Assembly: GCF_949628265.1 (NCBI RefSeq)
Contig: NC_088789.1
Span: 1,054,001-1,118,000, forward strand
Direction: 5' to 3'
Length of the DNA: 64,000 nt
From: Cloeon dipterum
Lineage: Eukaryota > Arthropoda > Insecta > Ephemeroptera > Baetidae
A program made the translations under genes and the position numbers. This document shows, piece by piece, positions 1-12,489 of the stretch; position 1 is the stretch's first letter; each line of letters begins with the position of its first letter. The notes beneath the pieces are model-generated. The model saw nothing but the letters and a program-made list of their open reading frames with translations, was not told the DNA's origin and searched no databases.

Positions 1-15
1 AGGCCGCTGACCTAC

Positions 16-3000
16 TTGTGGCGCTGGGGGAGGGGGCGTTTCTCGGGGTCGTGGGGGGTGGTCGGGAATGGGGTACCTGCTCGGATGACGTCGACCCCGG
101 CGGGGTGCCAGCGCTCGCCAGGTCTCAGCAGCAGCAGCACCGTGTTGTTGGGCAGGGTGCGGAAGTAGTCGCCGTCCTCGATTTGCGTGCCGTCCGACTC
201 GAGCAGCAGCCGCACTGGTTCTCCGGGCGGCACATTCAGCTTCTCCTTGCCTGCAACACAGTAGTGCCATCTGCTATTGATCGGCGCGCGCCCTGCCAAC
301 CCACCCGCCAACCCGCCAAACTTTGCCACTCCGCCACTCGGCTCCCTCGCGCTTGCATTCGCCAACAATGCCAACACTGCCCCGGCACCGCACGCACGCA
401 CACCTTCCGCGGAGGTCCGCCCTCCCGACGCCCACCCTGACCCGCACCAAACCTAGGACGCACGCCCCAAATCAAAACCGGCCCACGCGTGGCCGGATTT
501 TGATTTTTGGCACGCCGCAGCCCTCCCATTCATCACTTCCCGATTTTAGCTCTTCTCTTTCCTCGTAATTTTTGGGCCAGGCTATTTTTCAAAAATTTAT
601 TTGTTGAAGCACGGCGAGATATAATGATATTTTTAGTTACATCTTTCATATTTTTATCAAGAGTAAATGCTGAAATTTTGCAACCCCCTATATTTCAAAA
701 GTGAATATTAATTCTAACCAATCTAAATTAAATATTGCATTTCTATTGGAAAATTTGAACAATTATGGAAAATTAAAATAGCCATATTTGGTTTAAAATA
801 TATGCTTTAATATTCAAAGATATTTCCTACGTTCTCTAAATAAATGAGAAAAAAATGAAGAAAGCAAAATGTTAACATTTTCAATCCCTCAATGGCTTGA
901 GTTTTTTTATTTAAATTTATTGTACCCTGACGATCGCCACCTAGAAGTTCGAAACGATTGTTGGCTTTTAGTGTCGTAAGTCGTCGATAATTTAATCCCA
1001 ACAAACTATCCAAACAATTTGTTTCTATTAAAAAATGGTGAAGCAATGTCCTTAAATTCCCCAGTTGGGAAAACCGTTAGTGTTCGAACGTTCGAAGTCG
1101 CGAACGGATGGCACCATTGTATGCTTCGATAATTTTCAGGCAAAAATCTATCAAAAGCTCCTCCTTTATTTTTCAAATTTGAAGGAAAAAACTTCATCGG
1201 GGTGGAAAAATGGTCATTTGGGGGTAGGGGTGGAGGGTTGAGCACCTCTAAAACCCTGCAAATCGTTAGGGGAGGTCAAGACGAGCCGAACGGTGTGCTG
1301 TTTTTGCAAGTCTGGCTGTTAGAACTCGAGATCCGGCCAAGACAAAATTCACCCTTTAGTGTTCTGACCCTCCAACAGATGGCGCCACCGTGTACTTCCG
1401 ATTTTTAAGGCTCTTGCGCTAAGAGAATTTCCGACTCAATCCTGACACAGTGCATTCTTATTTTCTTTTGAAGTGCTGAAAACCAAAATCGGTTAAGCCA
1501 ATCGTCATAGAATCGGGAAAATCACTATTTTTTAAATACAAAATCTTTTCCGACGTTTCTACGGCGAATGGCTGGACTGATTTTCGTTGTTAACACGTGC
1601 AAAGAAATAATTCTAGAAGCAGAATGCACAGCAGCATGATTTGAGACTTAAATCAAAGCGCAAGTTCATTAAAATTGAAAGTGTACGGTGGCGCCATTCG
1701 TTGGAGGCTTGGAACACAAGAATGGTTATTAGATATTTTTATAGATTCTAGCAATCTCTGCAGGTAAAAAACTACACCTGTTATATTAAAACGCATGAAG
1801 AGTGTAAACCATTATTTTTATATATGATTTTGAAATAAAATTGTACAAATGAAATATACAAGATTTATTTGGAGCTACTGTATATATATTCAAAATTATC
1901 AATGAAGTAATTAGTTTTGAGAATTTTTTGAATAATCTCTATGCGACCTATTATTTTTAATTCATTCGATAATTTACGAATATGCATAAATTGTGATTGA
2001 TAAAATTATTATGAATTAAATACTTGAAATTAATTTTTTGATAATTTATAATTATTAAATTTTTTAATAACAGTAGAAGTCATCTCAGATATATGTCCTA
2101 ATTTTGGTTGTTTAAAAATCGTGGTTGTAAGAACGAAAGTGTAAAAGTTTAATTATATTGAAAAAGTTGATTGTTTTTACGGAATAGTTCAGTTTGATGG
2201 TTCTTAAATTTAAATATAAATTTAAATTTAAGATATAAATTTAATATGAAATGGTATGAATGCTGAACGTTTGGTAATTTATTAAAAAAATAAGATTTAA
2301 AAGCTTGATATAATATTTAATTAAAAATAGTTACGTTGAGGTTATTAATAATATTTTGATAGACTTAAATTTTATTGCTGTAATTATTGCGATTTAAATG
2401 CGCTTTATATAATATTTAACTGATTGAAAATAAAATCTTGCTTTTTCGCTCTGTTAAAATCAATCCTTTAAAATTGGTTTATCCAAATGCAAAAAAATTT
2501 TAGAACCAATTATTAACGTACAATAAGGTAGAGAAAATCAGCATGCAAAGGGTTTTTCCATGTTATCAAAAGGCTTCTAAAAATTTAAAGCGTTTCAGAT
2601 TACTATTTTTGCTTCATTTGTTCCACTTTGAGGAACAGAAACACTGAAGAATTGAATAAAAAATTACATTTAAAGTTGGAGGAAAATAGGAGAGAGTGCG
2701 CATCTCCGTTCAAGGTTAGTCGTCTCTCTCTCTCTTTTCTCTCTTTGTGCTCGCTCTCTCTCGCTCTCTCTGGGGCTGGTGGCGCGCAGGCAGGGCTAAG
2801 TTTGCACTATGCCATAGCTCAAAGGCAGCGGCGGCGGCGGCGGCGGATTCGGGCCGAACAAAAACTCGGCGCGCGTTCTCTGTTTCAATAAGAGCTACTA
2901 GCAGTTGAAAGGCTGATTTAGGCGCAATATTGTGGCGAATTCGCACTGCTTTCCAGCTTTTCGGCCGGCGGAGCAGAGGCAGACAATGCGCGCGTCTGCT

Positions 3001-6000
3001 GTCTTTCGCTAAAACTAAACGCGATTCAGCTGCGCCCGCGATCAATCCCGCACTTTTGTTCCACGCCGCGCGGAAAGAGAAATCTCTTGAATCATAGTCG
3101 CGTTCAATTGAAATTTTGCCCAAGAATCTGATTTTATTTCGAATTGATAATACTCTTTATCTTTTCTATTACTTCGTTTATTTGCTCTTTGTTTATCATT
3201 CACGTAATTCATGATTCTTGCATTGCTATAAGAGGTCATTTAAGAATACACCAATAACACAGGATATGATTAAACTTTAATTGATAATCTGAACATTGAT
3301 TAATCGTATGATAACAAATATTTATATACATTTAAAAATTAAATAAAAGAAATTAAATTTAATAAAAGAACCTAAACAAAATAAAATAAGAATAAAAATG
3401 CATTTATACTAACAAAATCTATACTTAATTATTTTGTTAGTTATTATTAAATTTTATGTTTACTAAGAAACTAGGTTGAAAAGTTAACTAGTGTTAATCA
3501 AAATTACCGTAAAAAAATTTAACTTGTGTATTAAATTTACAAAAAAGAAAAAATAAAAAAAGGGAATAAATGTTTCAAATTTTTCTTTAAGTAAACCAAT
3601 CATGATTTTCAGACGTGGGGTTATGGCAAATTGAGTTGTTTGGACAACTGTTAAAAAAATTCACGACTCATATTTCCGGAAAAACAGAATTTCTTGATAT
3701 CTTAAATCTTTAATATATTCTCGTCTTCAATTGTGATGATGAAAAAGTACCCACCATGCTGCAACTTTTAATGCCCATCAACACCAAAAGTTTCAGAAAA
3801 TTTTGAAATTTTGAATTTACTAATAAATAAATACGCCAAATTGAAGGAAAAATGTTTGCTGTTTTTCATCGTATCGGGGAAAAGACACGCATAATATCTT
3901 TAAATAAATTGACGATGCGGAATTTTAATGGTTTTCGAGATATCTCCATGAAACTGAAAAAAATTAACCTTGAGAAACGTTGCTTTTGCGAAATGAAATT
4001 TTATGTCGATTTTAAATCGAAGTTTTGGCATACAATTAGCACATCTTTTACACAGAATATATCTAATTTTCCTAACAAATGGCGTCATCAATTTTACCTC
4101 TAAAAAACCGCAAACATTTCTTCATCGATCAAAAAACAAAAGACAAATAAATGTATTGAATTGAACTAATTTAGTAAAAATTGTTAACTAGCGTACTCAA
4201 AGAAAGCATCACATAATAAACGAAAATTAGAGGTCTCTGCCAGCTAGCAAATTTTGGGTCAAGTGGGCAGCCGCCAGCCACCGGGGAAAATAATCAGCTA
4301 AGTTAAGCCGGTCCCGCCAGCCGCCACCTTGAATCTCGCGGCTGAGAGTTGTGGCCACACTACATGTTATTCAAACTGAGCTCGATGATCAAAAAATATT
4401 TCGATATTCCAAAATAACGCCCAATATTTTCCAATTCTATGACCTGGATTTTTTTGTCTGCGATTATGTTAATTAGCCTAAATATGCTTTACTTTTGACG
4501 TATTTTAAGAGCCATCCATGCAAGATTTTTACCGATTAAAATTAAATATATCAGAATTTGAAAATGCCCTTCAAAAAATATGAAAAATAGTAAAGATATT
4601 AATGTAAATGTAAATAATTTTAATAAAATATAAATTTAGCTCTACAACAGCTTATTGTTTATCAATGTTAGTTTAAAAAAATTGTAAAAAAGAGTAGAAT
4701 CGTTTGATTTTTTATGCAAACTATTAATAACTGAAATGTAAATGAATTCCACTAATTATTCACTCTGCAATGAAAAGAGCCTATTGCAAAATTTTAATTC
4801 AAGGAAATTTTATACGACTTGGTTTTTATTTATGTATTGAAAATTTGAAAGCCTTTTTGTGCATTGATTACACTGAACTGTCTTGAATTTGCTGTATTAA
4901 ATTGATAGTTAAAATTTTGTTTGGGATAAAAAACGCATTTCTGTCAATTTCACGAGCTAAAACTGTCATTCTTAGACACACCGGATTTTATTCTTAATTC
5001 GTAGAGAAATAAGGTTGTAAAAAGCCTGAAGATATTAATAAATTGTAAAAAAAAATCCCCAGTCTGCGTGAAATCTCGTCTGTTTGATGATTTAGCGATG
5101 GAAAAATCTGTATCCTAGAGCGTATTTAGCACATATTAGAAATGCGAAGAGTCGGGCAATCGATCGTAAAGCGGAAAAGGCGCGGAGAGATGCAGCAAGC
5201 CCAATTTCAGTGCTCTGTGCTCTGCTCTGCTCTGCTCGGCGGGAGAGCACAAGCAGAAGCAGAACATAGCAAGCGAGCCGAGCCGAGCCGAGCCGGCTGG
5301 CTGTCGGAGACGCCGTGGAAAATGGCAGATTTGCAATCGGCCCTTGTCAAAATTCGCTCCGAGCAGCCAACAAGGTGAATGCGTCTCGATATTAAAATGC
5401 TGACTGCACTCAAGCAGCCGCTCGCCCGCCGCCGCCGCCGCTTTTTATCATCTGCCTGTCTCGCTCGCTCGATCCCACCCGCCTCTGCTCTGCGCGCGTC
5501 TAATATGTGCCACCATGGGATCGGATTTTCGCACGCGTTTACTTTCCTTCTCCGTCTTAATCACTCGCTAAAATTCATTTTAATTTTATTTCTAACTACC
5601 GGGGCCGGTATTCACGCAACGCGCTGATATGGCGTCTGGTAGAGTACGGCGGGAAAGTGACAAACGAAATTTATTATGAAAGCGCAGTGAATATTTTTGT
5701 TATTCCTTTACAAACAGCTGATTAGCCCGGTGATTGGTGAATCGACCGTTAGATGGCACATCAGGCTAATGGAAATATTAAAAAATACGCGGGAATGACA
5801 TTATTAGGTCGGCACGCCTCTTTTTCGACGCTTCTGATTGGCCGCCGGACTGTCTCCTGATTGGCCTCCGTTATTTCGACGCCAAATTGAATTCTCAACG
5901 CAGATCGCAATCCGAACCCCGGTGTTATTAACCTTTAACTAAATTGGTTATCTGAGAATATCCGCGTATTAAAAATGACTGTTGAAATGTATATGAATTT

Positions 6001-7048
6001 TAATTCGATTTCAATTTCCTTTGGATGCTTTCAAATAATTTGGAGATGACTAATTTCTTGCCGGTAATGCTGCTTTAATAGGTAAAAATTTATTTTATGA
6101 AAAGATAGATTACTACTCAAATTTAAATATATTGCAGAAATTGAAATTACAAAGGGATTTAAAATTAAATGAATTAATTATCAAAATATTAATAAATGTA
6201 AAATAAGGTAACTTTTATTGTGAAAATAAAATCTCAACGTGTTCTTAATTCAATAAAAATTGTTGACATTTATCTAGGACAAAAATCTGTATTTATATAA
6301 AATTCTCATTACTTTTTTTTAAATTTGATGGAAAAAATTCATCGGGATTGAAATATTTTTATTTGGGAGTGGAGGATGAGGGTTGAGCACCTCTTAAAAC
6401 CCTGCAAATCGTTAGGGGAGGTCAAGACGAGTCGAACGGTATGCAGGTTTTTCAATTCTGACTGTTAGAGCTCGAGATATGGCCAAGACAAAACTCATCC
6501 TTTAGTGTTCAAAGCCGGCAATAGATGGCTCCACCGTATACGTTTGATTTTAAGGCATTTTCGCAGCGATTTCAGTTTCAAGCCTTCTGCTGTGCATTCT
6601 TCACTTAAAATGTTTTCTTTTGACGTGCTGAAAACCAAAATCGGTTAATCCAACCGCCGTAGAATCGTGTAAACCATTATTTTTTTAATAAAAATATTTT
6701 CCGACGTTTTAATGGCGAATGGCTAGACTGATTTTGGTTTTTAGCACGTCTAAAGAAACAATTTTAGAAGCAGAATGCACAGCAGCACGATTGACTCCGA
6801 AATCACAGCGCAAGTTCGTTAAAAAAACCACTAGTGAATTCCCTGACCAAAAATTCTCATTTCTTAGCATTTTATACTTTCAACTTTTTATAATTTTTGT
6901 CAGAGAACTAAACATTTAATCCGTAAACAATTAATTTTTAAAAAAGCCCTGCTAAAAATTTGCTTCAAACCACCGAAAATCAATTTTTTTTATTGAAAAC
7001 CCCGCCTATAAATCCGAGCCCTAGTAATATGAAAAATTCGACGCGAGA

Positions 7049-7131
<83 letters not shown>

Positions 7132-10100
7132 CACAAAAGCATGTGCCCGAGTGTGTGTTTACCTCGCCCGAGGAAGTCTCATGAATATCTGAACGAACGC
7201 ATCCTGGCCCCGTTTTTGTTCTCGCGGCGCGCCCCATATTATATTACACCCCCGTGCGCGTGACTGCGTGCGTGCGTGCGTGCACCTACCCACCCCTGTC
7301 TTGCACCCTTGCTGGGCTCTACGCACCTCTGGCCACGAGTTCCTCAAAGGTGCTGACCACCAAAGCCTTGCGCACATTCCGCCAGATATCCCAGAGCTTG
7401 AAAGGTCGCTTGATCACTCCTCTTGGCTCCTGAAACAAAATACACAACTTTTTAGCCGAAATTCAAGCTGACGAGACAGGAAAGTAAATCAATTGTAGCA
7501 AACGGTCAGGGGGAAATTAAAAATTTGGGCTCGTTTATGCTCTTAATAATTTTAAAAAGGAGGGATTTTTTTCGTTTATTTCAAAAATCCCCGAAAATCG
7601 ATTTGTGGACTGTAACTCTTGACTGGGTTGAGGTATCATCTTGTAATTTTCACTGGCCAACCTATTTTTCGATCATGAACAATTAACAAAAAATTCGCAA
7701 GTCGAAGTTCAATTTCACCTTTCGCAACCCTTTTTCGAAAATTCAAAATTCAGGTCCCCGTTCGATTTATTCGAAGTTCAGAGCTGAAATGTAGCCCACG
7801 AAATTATGCACAAGCACACCAATTTTTCATAGGTTCAATCGCGATATTTTTTCTGCAATTCGAATTTAAGTTTAAGAACAGGCTCAGGGCCACTAGACCG
7901 CGCATGCGCAGTTCACCTCTCGATCTTTAAACACATTTTTCGCATTTCATTTGCTTATAGACACATGAAGAGCGCCCAGGGTAAACCTAGCAAGGTCAAG
8001 ATCGACTTTCAGGGTCTGACCCCAACGTTACCCTGAGATAAAAAAATTTCGAAAATTCCCAATTTTATTGAACTCGGGGTCTTTTTATAGGTGTTTGCCA
8101 CTGGAAAGCTTAAATTTAAAGGAAAAACTGCCGAATGACAATCCAGAAACCAGTTTTTGAAAAATTTAAGGAGGCCACTAATCCTGACGTATTATTAAAA
8201 ATTGTTTAAATTTTAAAACCTTTAATATTTGTGATATAAGAACCTTGTGATTTTTACATATTATGAAGTTTAAATTAAGTATTGAAAATAAATGGTATTA
8301 TTCTTAAAATATTAAATATATTGTTTTTAAGTAAGAAAAATCAAATAACATTTTTGTTTTTACTTGTTTAATAATTTTTTGCATTTTTTTATTTGTAGTT
8401 GGTTTTTTAAAAAAAACATGCATAATTTTGTTCTAATTTAAACAGACAAATATTGGATATATGCGTGCCATTAAATCAACGTAATGAAAATTTAATTGTT
8501 TTAAACACATGCTGTACATAAAGTCATAATTATGAAACTTCTATCATACTATTATCTCTTCAATGTCATGCTCTCAAGTGTTAAAAGCTCTTATTTTTGC
8601 AGGTGTAAGCAGCCAAGCTAATTTCGGTTTATGGGCAACGGGAGGGTAACTGGGCCGCGTGACAGTTCGGGGCGTTTCTTTCTCGCTGGCTCGGGGTGTA
8701 ATGAGTGGCGGGCGGGCGGGCGGCGTCAGACGCGGCCGCCGAGCATAAGTGCTTGCACAACAAAGAAACGCGAAAACTGGGTCACTGCAATATTCATATT
8801 TGTCTATGCAGGCCGCGGAAAAGGTCGCGCTTTTCCGATACACACGTACATGAAAATATGTGTGTGTGTGTGTGTGAGTGTGCTATGCACGTTTGGTTCG
8901 ATCGTTTGTTGTGTTTTTCTGTTGCATTTCCTGCTCATTACGAAGCATGAGCTGCCTTGCCGCCGCCACTGCCACTGCCGCCGCTGCCCCTGCTGCCGCT
9001 GCTGCGACGTCAGCACCTCGGGGACTCGGCACACTCATTTGCATGCCTCGAATTTGTCTGCAATGCTGCCTGCACGCTCCACTCGCTCGCTCGCCAATCT
9101 GCGGTTGCAAACGAGCGCTGCAGATCGCTCAAAATTTTCACTTGCTCCTTCCCATTCCCGCCTCTCTCCTCGTTTCAGACTTTTATTGCCACTATTAAAT
9201 TAGTTCGTTTGGAACATTTAGGACGAGGAATTTGTGGATTTCATCTGCAATATATGGCTTCTCGGTAAGAAATTGGATATCCGAGGATGTCCGCGTTTTC
9301 ACATAGACTGTTTTTAAGTAAATCATTTGGATATCATTAGGATATCTCGAAGGATATCTAATCGTGCTGCTGTGCATTCTGCTTTTAGAATAATTTCTTT
9401 AGACGTGCTGAAAACAAAAATCAGTCCAGCCATTCGCCGTAGAAACTTAAGAAAAGATTCCTTATTGAAAAAAATAGTATTTTTCACGATTCTACGGCGG
9501 TTGGCTAAACCGATTTTGGTTTTCAGCACGTCAAAAGAAAAGGAGAATGCACTGTGTCAGGATTGAGTCTGAAAGTGTAAATGCCTTAAAATCGGAAGTA
9601 TACGGTGGCGCCATCTGTTGGAAGCTTCGAACACTACGGGTTGAATTTTGTCTTGGCCATATCTCGAGTTCTAACTGTCAGAATTGCAAAAACAGCACAC
9701 CGTTCGACTCGTCTTGACGATCTGCTGGATTTTAGAGGTGCTCAACCCTCCACCCCTACCCCCAAATGACAATTTTTGAACCCTGATGATGAAAAAAGCT
9801 TTAATATTTACCGTTTTCTCCTTCAAATTTAAAATTAAAATTCAAACACTAAGGGCATACTTAACTGGGTAATTGTTAAAAAATGTAAATTAATTAATTG
9901 ACTTAAGTTAGCTAAAATCCAAAGTATACGCTGGCGCCATCTGTTTGAAGATTGGAATTTAAGGAACCTATATGATGGGTACTCCTCATTTTTTCCTCTT
10001 AAGTACATCATTGTCATTAAATTAATTGTAATCAAATGAGGAAATATACACTAGATGTTGAATAAATGCCACGCAGGTTAAAAATCAGGCTTTCTGCATT

Positions 10101-12489
10101 TCTGCCGAAAACCGATCGGTGTGGATGTTCGGCTGGTCCTTGCAGGGCAATTAAGGAAAAGGGTCGGCGCTGCAGGCTGAATTATGCAAGACGCGAGTTT
10201 CACTTTGGGTGCAGGGACACATTTGCGTGCGCGGCAGCCGCACGCCTTTGCGCCACTTATGCCCACAATCAGCCCGCATCAAATATTAACTGACACGCTT
10301 CTTGTCTTCTCGTTCGATCGGCTACAAGAAAAAAAGCAAAAATAAAAAGAGCGAAAGAGGCCTATGCGACACGTCATGGCCCACAACCCAGGACCGAAAA
10401 TCGAAATTTAATAAAAATTCTAAAAGATCCTAGCACGATTTTAAAGCCAAAATTACCGTTAAAGATATTTTCAAAAAAAAAAAATCAAACGTATTATTTG
10501 CTATTTTGTATATAAGTCCCATCTAAGAAATTGTTAAAAGTCAACTTTTCCATTTAAAAATCCCCTTCTGAAACTTCCATCCGTTGAACTCAAATTTCAC
10601 GAGGGAACCCTATTTCAGCGCCGTATTTCGCTGTGTCTCTGCAGAGAATTTTTAATTAGGCTGCAGCAGATTCCGGCGTACGTCAAAATCTGCGAGTAAA
10701 TTTGCGCTGATGCGTGCAGCGCGACACTTTTATTCGCGCGCGCAGCATAAACACGCGCGGCGAGAACGCCTGCCACTCGGCGAGATAGGCAACCGGTGGC
10801 TCGGAAGCGTCGCCCCGGTTGCATACTGCACTAATCGCACCCAATTCCTCGCGCTATTTCGCGAATAATTAATTGCGTGTGTGTGCCACTTCTTTCCTTT
10901 TAATTTGCAGCACGCGTTCTTCAAAGGTAATTCCACTGATTCAAAAATTCCAAACCTCCGGAATGGTCTCCTTACTCGAAATCTTATTAAATTTCACAAC
11001 AAAGAAGTTTCCACAAAGCGCTGTTGGACAGATCTCGACGAGAGGAATCGAAATATGCCTAGAATATTTGGAGAAATTTTTAAATATTTGAATTACCGTA
11101 AAAATGTGATTGACAGTATATACGTTACAAGAGTCAAATGGAAACAAGTAAACGTTTTGACTTGAAGGGGTTAATACTGTCAGCCTGCTCGTTTACTACT
11201 CCTGCTCTGAGAGATTTTAAAGGGCTTCAAGGGCCTCTGAACCCCTCTTGTCTACTTGCAGGTAAAAAATATTGATTAAAACCAGCATGAGAAGCCGTTC
11301 TGCAGCACTGTGTTTTTTTAATCTTTAGCTGACAATAAAAGCGCCTGATTAAAAAAAACTTCCATCTGATTTTCTGTCAAATAAAGGGAACGCAATCTAG
11401 AGCTTCAAAACTAGCTCATCCACGTGTTTTTTTAGATCGGAGCAAGGGAGTGTCCAGCAGGTGAGGCACGGAATAAGCCGATAAAATCAGAACAAAAATT
11501 ACTAGCTAATCATCTTATAATTGGTCTCGGAATTGACAAATGAGAATTTATTCCGCTGAAATGCTACATTTTTAGGGTCGATTTCCCAATATTTAATCAG
11601 AGAGCCGAAAAGTTCTTTCAGCTCTTTGCTTATTTTCTTCAATTTTCATTATTAAAAAAAATAAAAAATACATTACAATAATGTTAAATTATTTTTAAAA
11701 TTATATTAAAAGTTAGAAAATAAAATCAAATTTTGGGTTACGTGTGCAGCCACCATCCACCGTTGAAAAGGGCCAAAAATTAAAAAAGGCAGGATGAGAA
11801 AAAATTCTTCCTTGTTAAGCACGTTTCAAATATTGTCAGCCGCGCCAGCCGCCGGTGAAAATGGCCCGCCGCCGCCTTAAACTGTGTATGATTTTTTTAA
11901 ATTTCGAAACAAACAAACGATTTCCCCGCGAAAGACACGGTTTTCCATTTAAATACATTTTCTCTAAAATAAAAAATAATTGAGCAGTGCCTATTTTCGG
12001 CGTGAAATCCAAGCCGGGCGAATTAATTTCCGCGTTTTGATCTGCGAAATTGCAGAACGGCGTGGGACGACGTCCGGGCAGTGTGAGCGGCAGAGCGGAG
12101 GCGGCGGCGGCGGCAGGGCGGGGGTCGATGCGGCGGCGGCGGCGGAGCGAGCTTGTCCGCCCGACCGACCGGACGGGACACTCGGCCGAGACTTTGAGCG
12201 AGCGAGGGAATGAGGAAATGGCTGCGCCCTTGAGCGGGGGTGGAGGGGTGCGGCCGTGCGGGGGCGATCGTCAATGAATCTCGAGCGGCGGCGGCGGCGG
12301 CGGCCGAGGCAACGCCCCCCGCGCGCCGCCGAGCCATTCTTGAATGGCCGGGGGGCGGCGGCCCCCCTGCGGCCGGGGGGTCGGAAAAAGGGGGATGAAA
12401 TCAGGGGCGAGACTCACTACATCCTGCTGGGGCGAGCGGCGTTCCTGCGAGAAGGAGTGCTGGTGCAGGGAGTGCTGCTTGCTCGTCAT
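16..12489 (-). CDS. Drep / DFF-family protein with CIDE-N domain (5' part, three exons)
   Basis: The model has exon 1 at 12489-12418 (24 codons, ATG start, donor GTGAGT), exon 2 at 7429-7327 (acceptor TTTCAG, donor GTGCGT) and exon 3 from 250 (acceptor TTGCAG). Phases fit: phase 0 between exons 1 and 2, phase 1 between exons 2 and 3. Exons 2 and 3 together rebuild one CIDE-N domain: RPFKLWDIWRNVRKALVV and the STFEEL segment, then VRLLLESDGTQIEDGDYF, TLPNNTVLLLL and PGERW. CIDE-N domains mediate head-to-tail polymerisation in the DFF40/DFF45 apoptotic nuclease system and the insect Drep proteins. The ERWHPAGVDVIRA ending suggests the Drep-2 branch (inference). The 3' end of exon 3 is ambiguous: CAG|GTACCC ends it at 77, AA|GTAGGT at 16. 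The remaining exons lie beyond the left edge. Both introns are long (about 5 and 7 kb) and full of repeats. Confidence 0.82.
1150..1730. repeat. Foldback (long inverted repeat) element, copy A with outer flank
   Basis: The left arm has GCGCCACCGTG, then GTGCTGAAAACCAAAATC and GGTTAAGCCAATCGTC. The right arm returns the complement as ACGGCGAATGGCTGGACTG and then GTGTACGGTGGCGCCATTCG. Arms of roughly 150 bp face each other across a short AT-rich centre near 1520-1550. Outside the core at 1180-1350 is an outer segment (TGAGCACCTCTAAAACCCTG, GGTCAAGACGAGCCGAACGG) also seen in copies B and C. No transposase frame is present, so it resembles a non-autonomous foldback element or MITE. Confidence 0.7.
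4243..4345. repeat. Dispersed GCCAGCCGCC-type repeat, copy 1
   Basis: The pattern is AAATTTTGGGTCA, a CAGCCGCCAGCCACCGG block, a CTAAGTTAAGC spacer, then a second CGCCAGCCGCC block. The same order occurs at 11,722-11,880 and 56,335-56,530, so it is a dispersed family. No coding potential and no clear ends are visible. Confidence 0.45.
6300..6830. repeat. Foldback element, copy B with outer flank
   Basis: It has the same order and orientation as copy A: outer TGAGCACCTCTTAAAACCCTG-like segment near 6382, GGTCAAGACGAGTCGAACGG, GATGGCTCCACCGTATACG, GTGCTGAAAACCAAAATC, an AT-rich centre near 6675, then AATGGCTAGACTGATTTTGG and CTAAAGAAACAATTTTAG. The right terminal repeat is degraded or missing: no GGCGCCAT core is found before 6900. 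It lies in Drep intron 2. Confidence 0.65.
7051..7132 (+). repeat. (GA)n microsatellite followed by a G run
   Basis: A nearly uninterrupted GA dinucleotide tract of about 75 bp ends in seven G residues. It lies about 200 bp downstream of Drep exon 2 on the minus strand, inside intron 2. Length is likely polymorphic. Confidence 0.95.
8857..8881 (+). repeat. Short (TG)n microsatellite
   Basis: About nine TG repeats with one GA interruption, within a GC-rich block of Drep intron 1. No other significance seen. Confidence 0.85.
9345..9815. repeat. Foldback element, copy C (opposite orientation)
   Basis: The left arm has GACGTGCTGAAAACAAAAAT and AGCCATTCGCCGTAGAA. The right arm has TTCTACGGCGGTTGGCTAAA, GATTTTGGTTTTCAGCACGT and then GTATACGGTGGCGCCATCTG. 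The outer segment follows at 9660-9770 in reverse-complement order to copies A and B, ending in GAGGTGCTCAACCCTCCACC. The outer segment on one side only, with flipped orientation, shows that the outer flank is part of the mobile unit. Confidence 0.68.
9915..9965. repeat. Solo terminal fragment of the foldback family
   Basis: A lone GTATACGCTGGCGCCATCTG motif followed by TTTGAAGATTGGAA matches the right terminus of copy C with mismatches. No second arm is visible nearby, so this looks like a decayed copy or a remnant left after deletion. Confidence 0.4.
11722..11880. repeat. Dispersed GCCAGCCGCC-type repeat, copy 2
   Basis: AAATTTTGGGTTACGTG is followed by CAGCCACCATCCACCG, TTGTTAAGCACG and then GCGCCAGCCGCCGGTG. 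This is the same module order as copies 1 and 3. It lies in Drep intron 1. Confidence 0.45.

Larger units (their letters stand above)
251..7326 (-). other. Intron 2 of the Drep gene; repeats and GC-rich blocks, no other gene seen
   Basis: This 7-kb intron splits the CIDE-N domain. It contains foldback-family copies near 1150-1730 and 6300-6830, a GCCAGCCGCC-type repeat near 4243-4345 and a (GA)n tract at 7051-7132. It also has GC-rich blocks at 2690-3080 (CTCTCT runs and a CGG run near 2827) and 5130-5640, with tandem CTCTG and GAGCC copies near 5214-5293. The blocks could be enhancers, alternative first exons or insertions; I see no coding signal with splice sites in them. The remainder is AT-rich sequence in which I see nothing. 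Confidence 0.6.
7430..12417 (-). other. Intron 1 of the Drep gene; repeats and GC-rich blocks
   Basis: This 5-kb intron lies between the 24-codon first exon and the first half of the CIDE-N domain. It contains a foldback element at 9345-9815 with a TIR fragment at 9915-9965, a (TG)n tract near 8857-8881, and a GCCAGCCGCC-type repeat near 11722-11880. GC-rich blocks occur at 8620-9190 (GCCGCC runs near 8957-9005), 10,070-10,270, 10,610-10,870 and 12,020-12,400. Frames in these blocks are compositional and show no family signature. Confidence 0.55.

Noticed and set aside
5136-5378. Overlapping open frames in a GC-rich intronic block
   Set aside because: Caused by tandem CTCTG and GAGCC copies; no coding signature on either strand.
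8631-9203. Long plus-strand open frame of 190 residues
   Set aside because: GC-rich low-complexity segment in an intron; no domain, no splice support, and overlapping frames on both strands are equally open.
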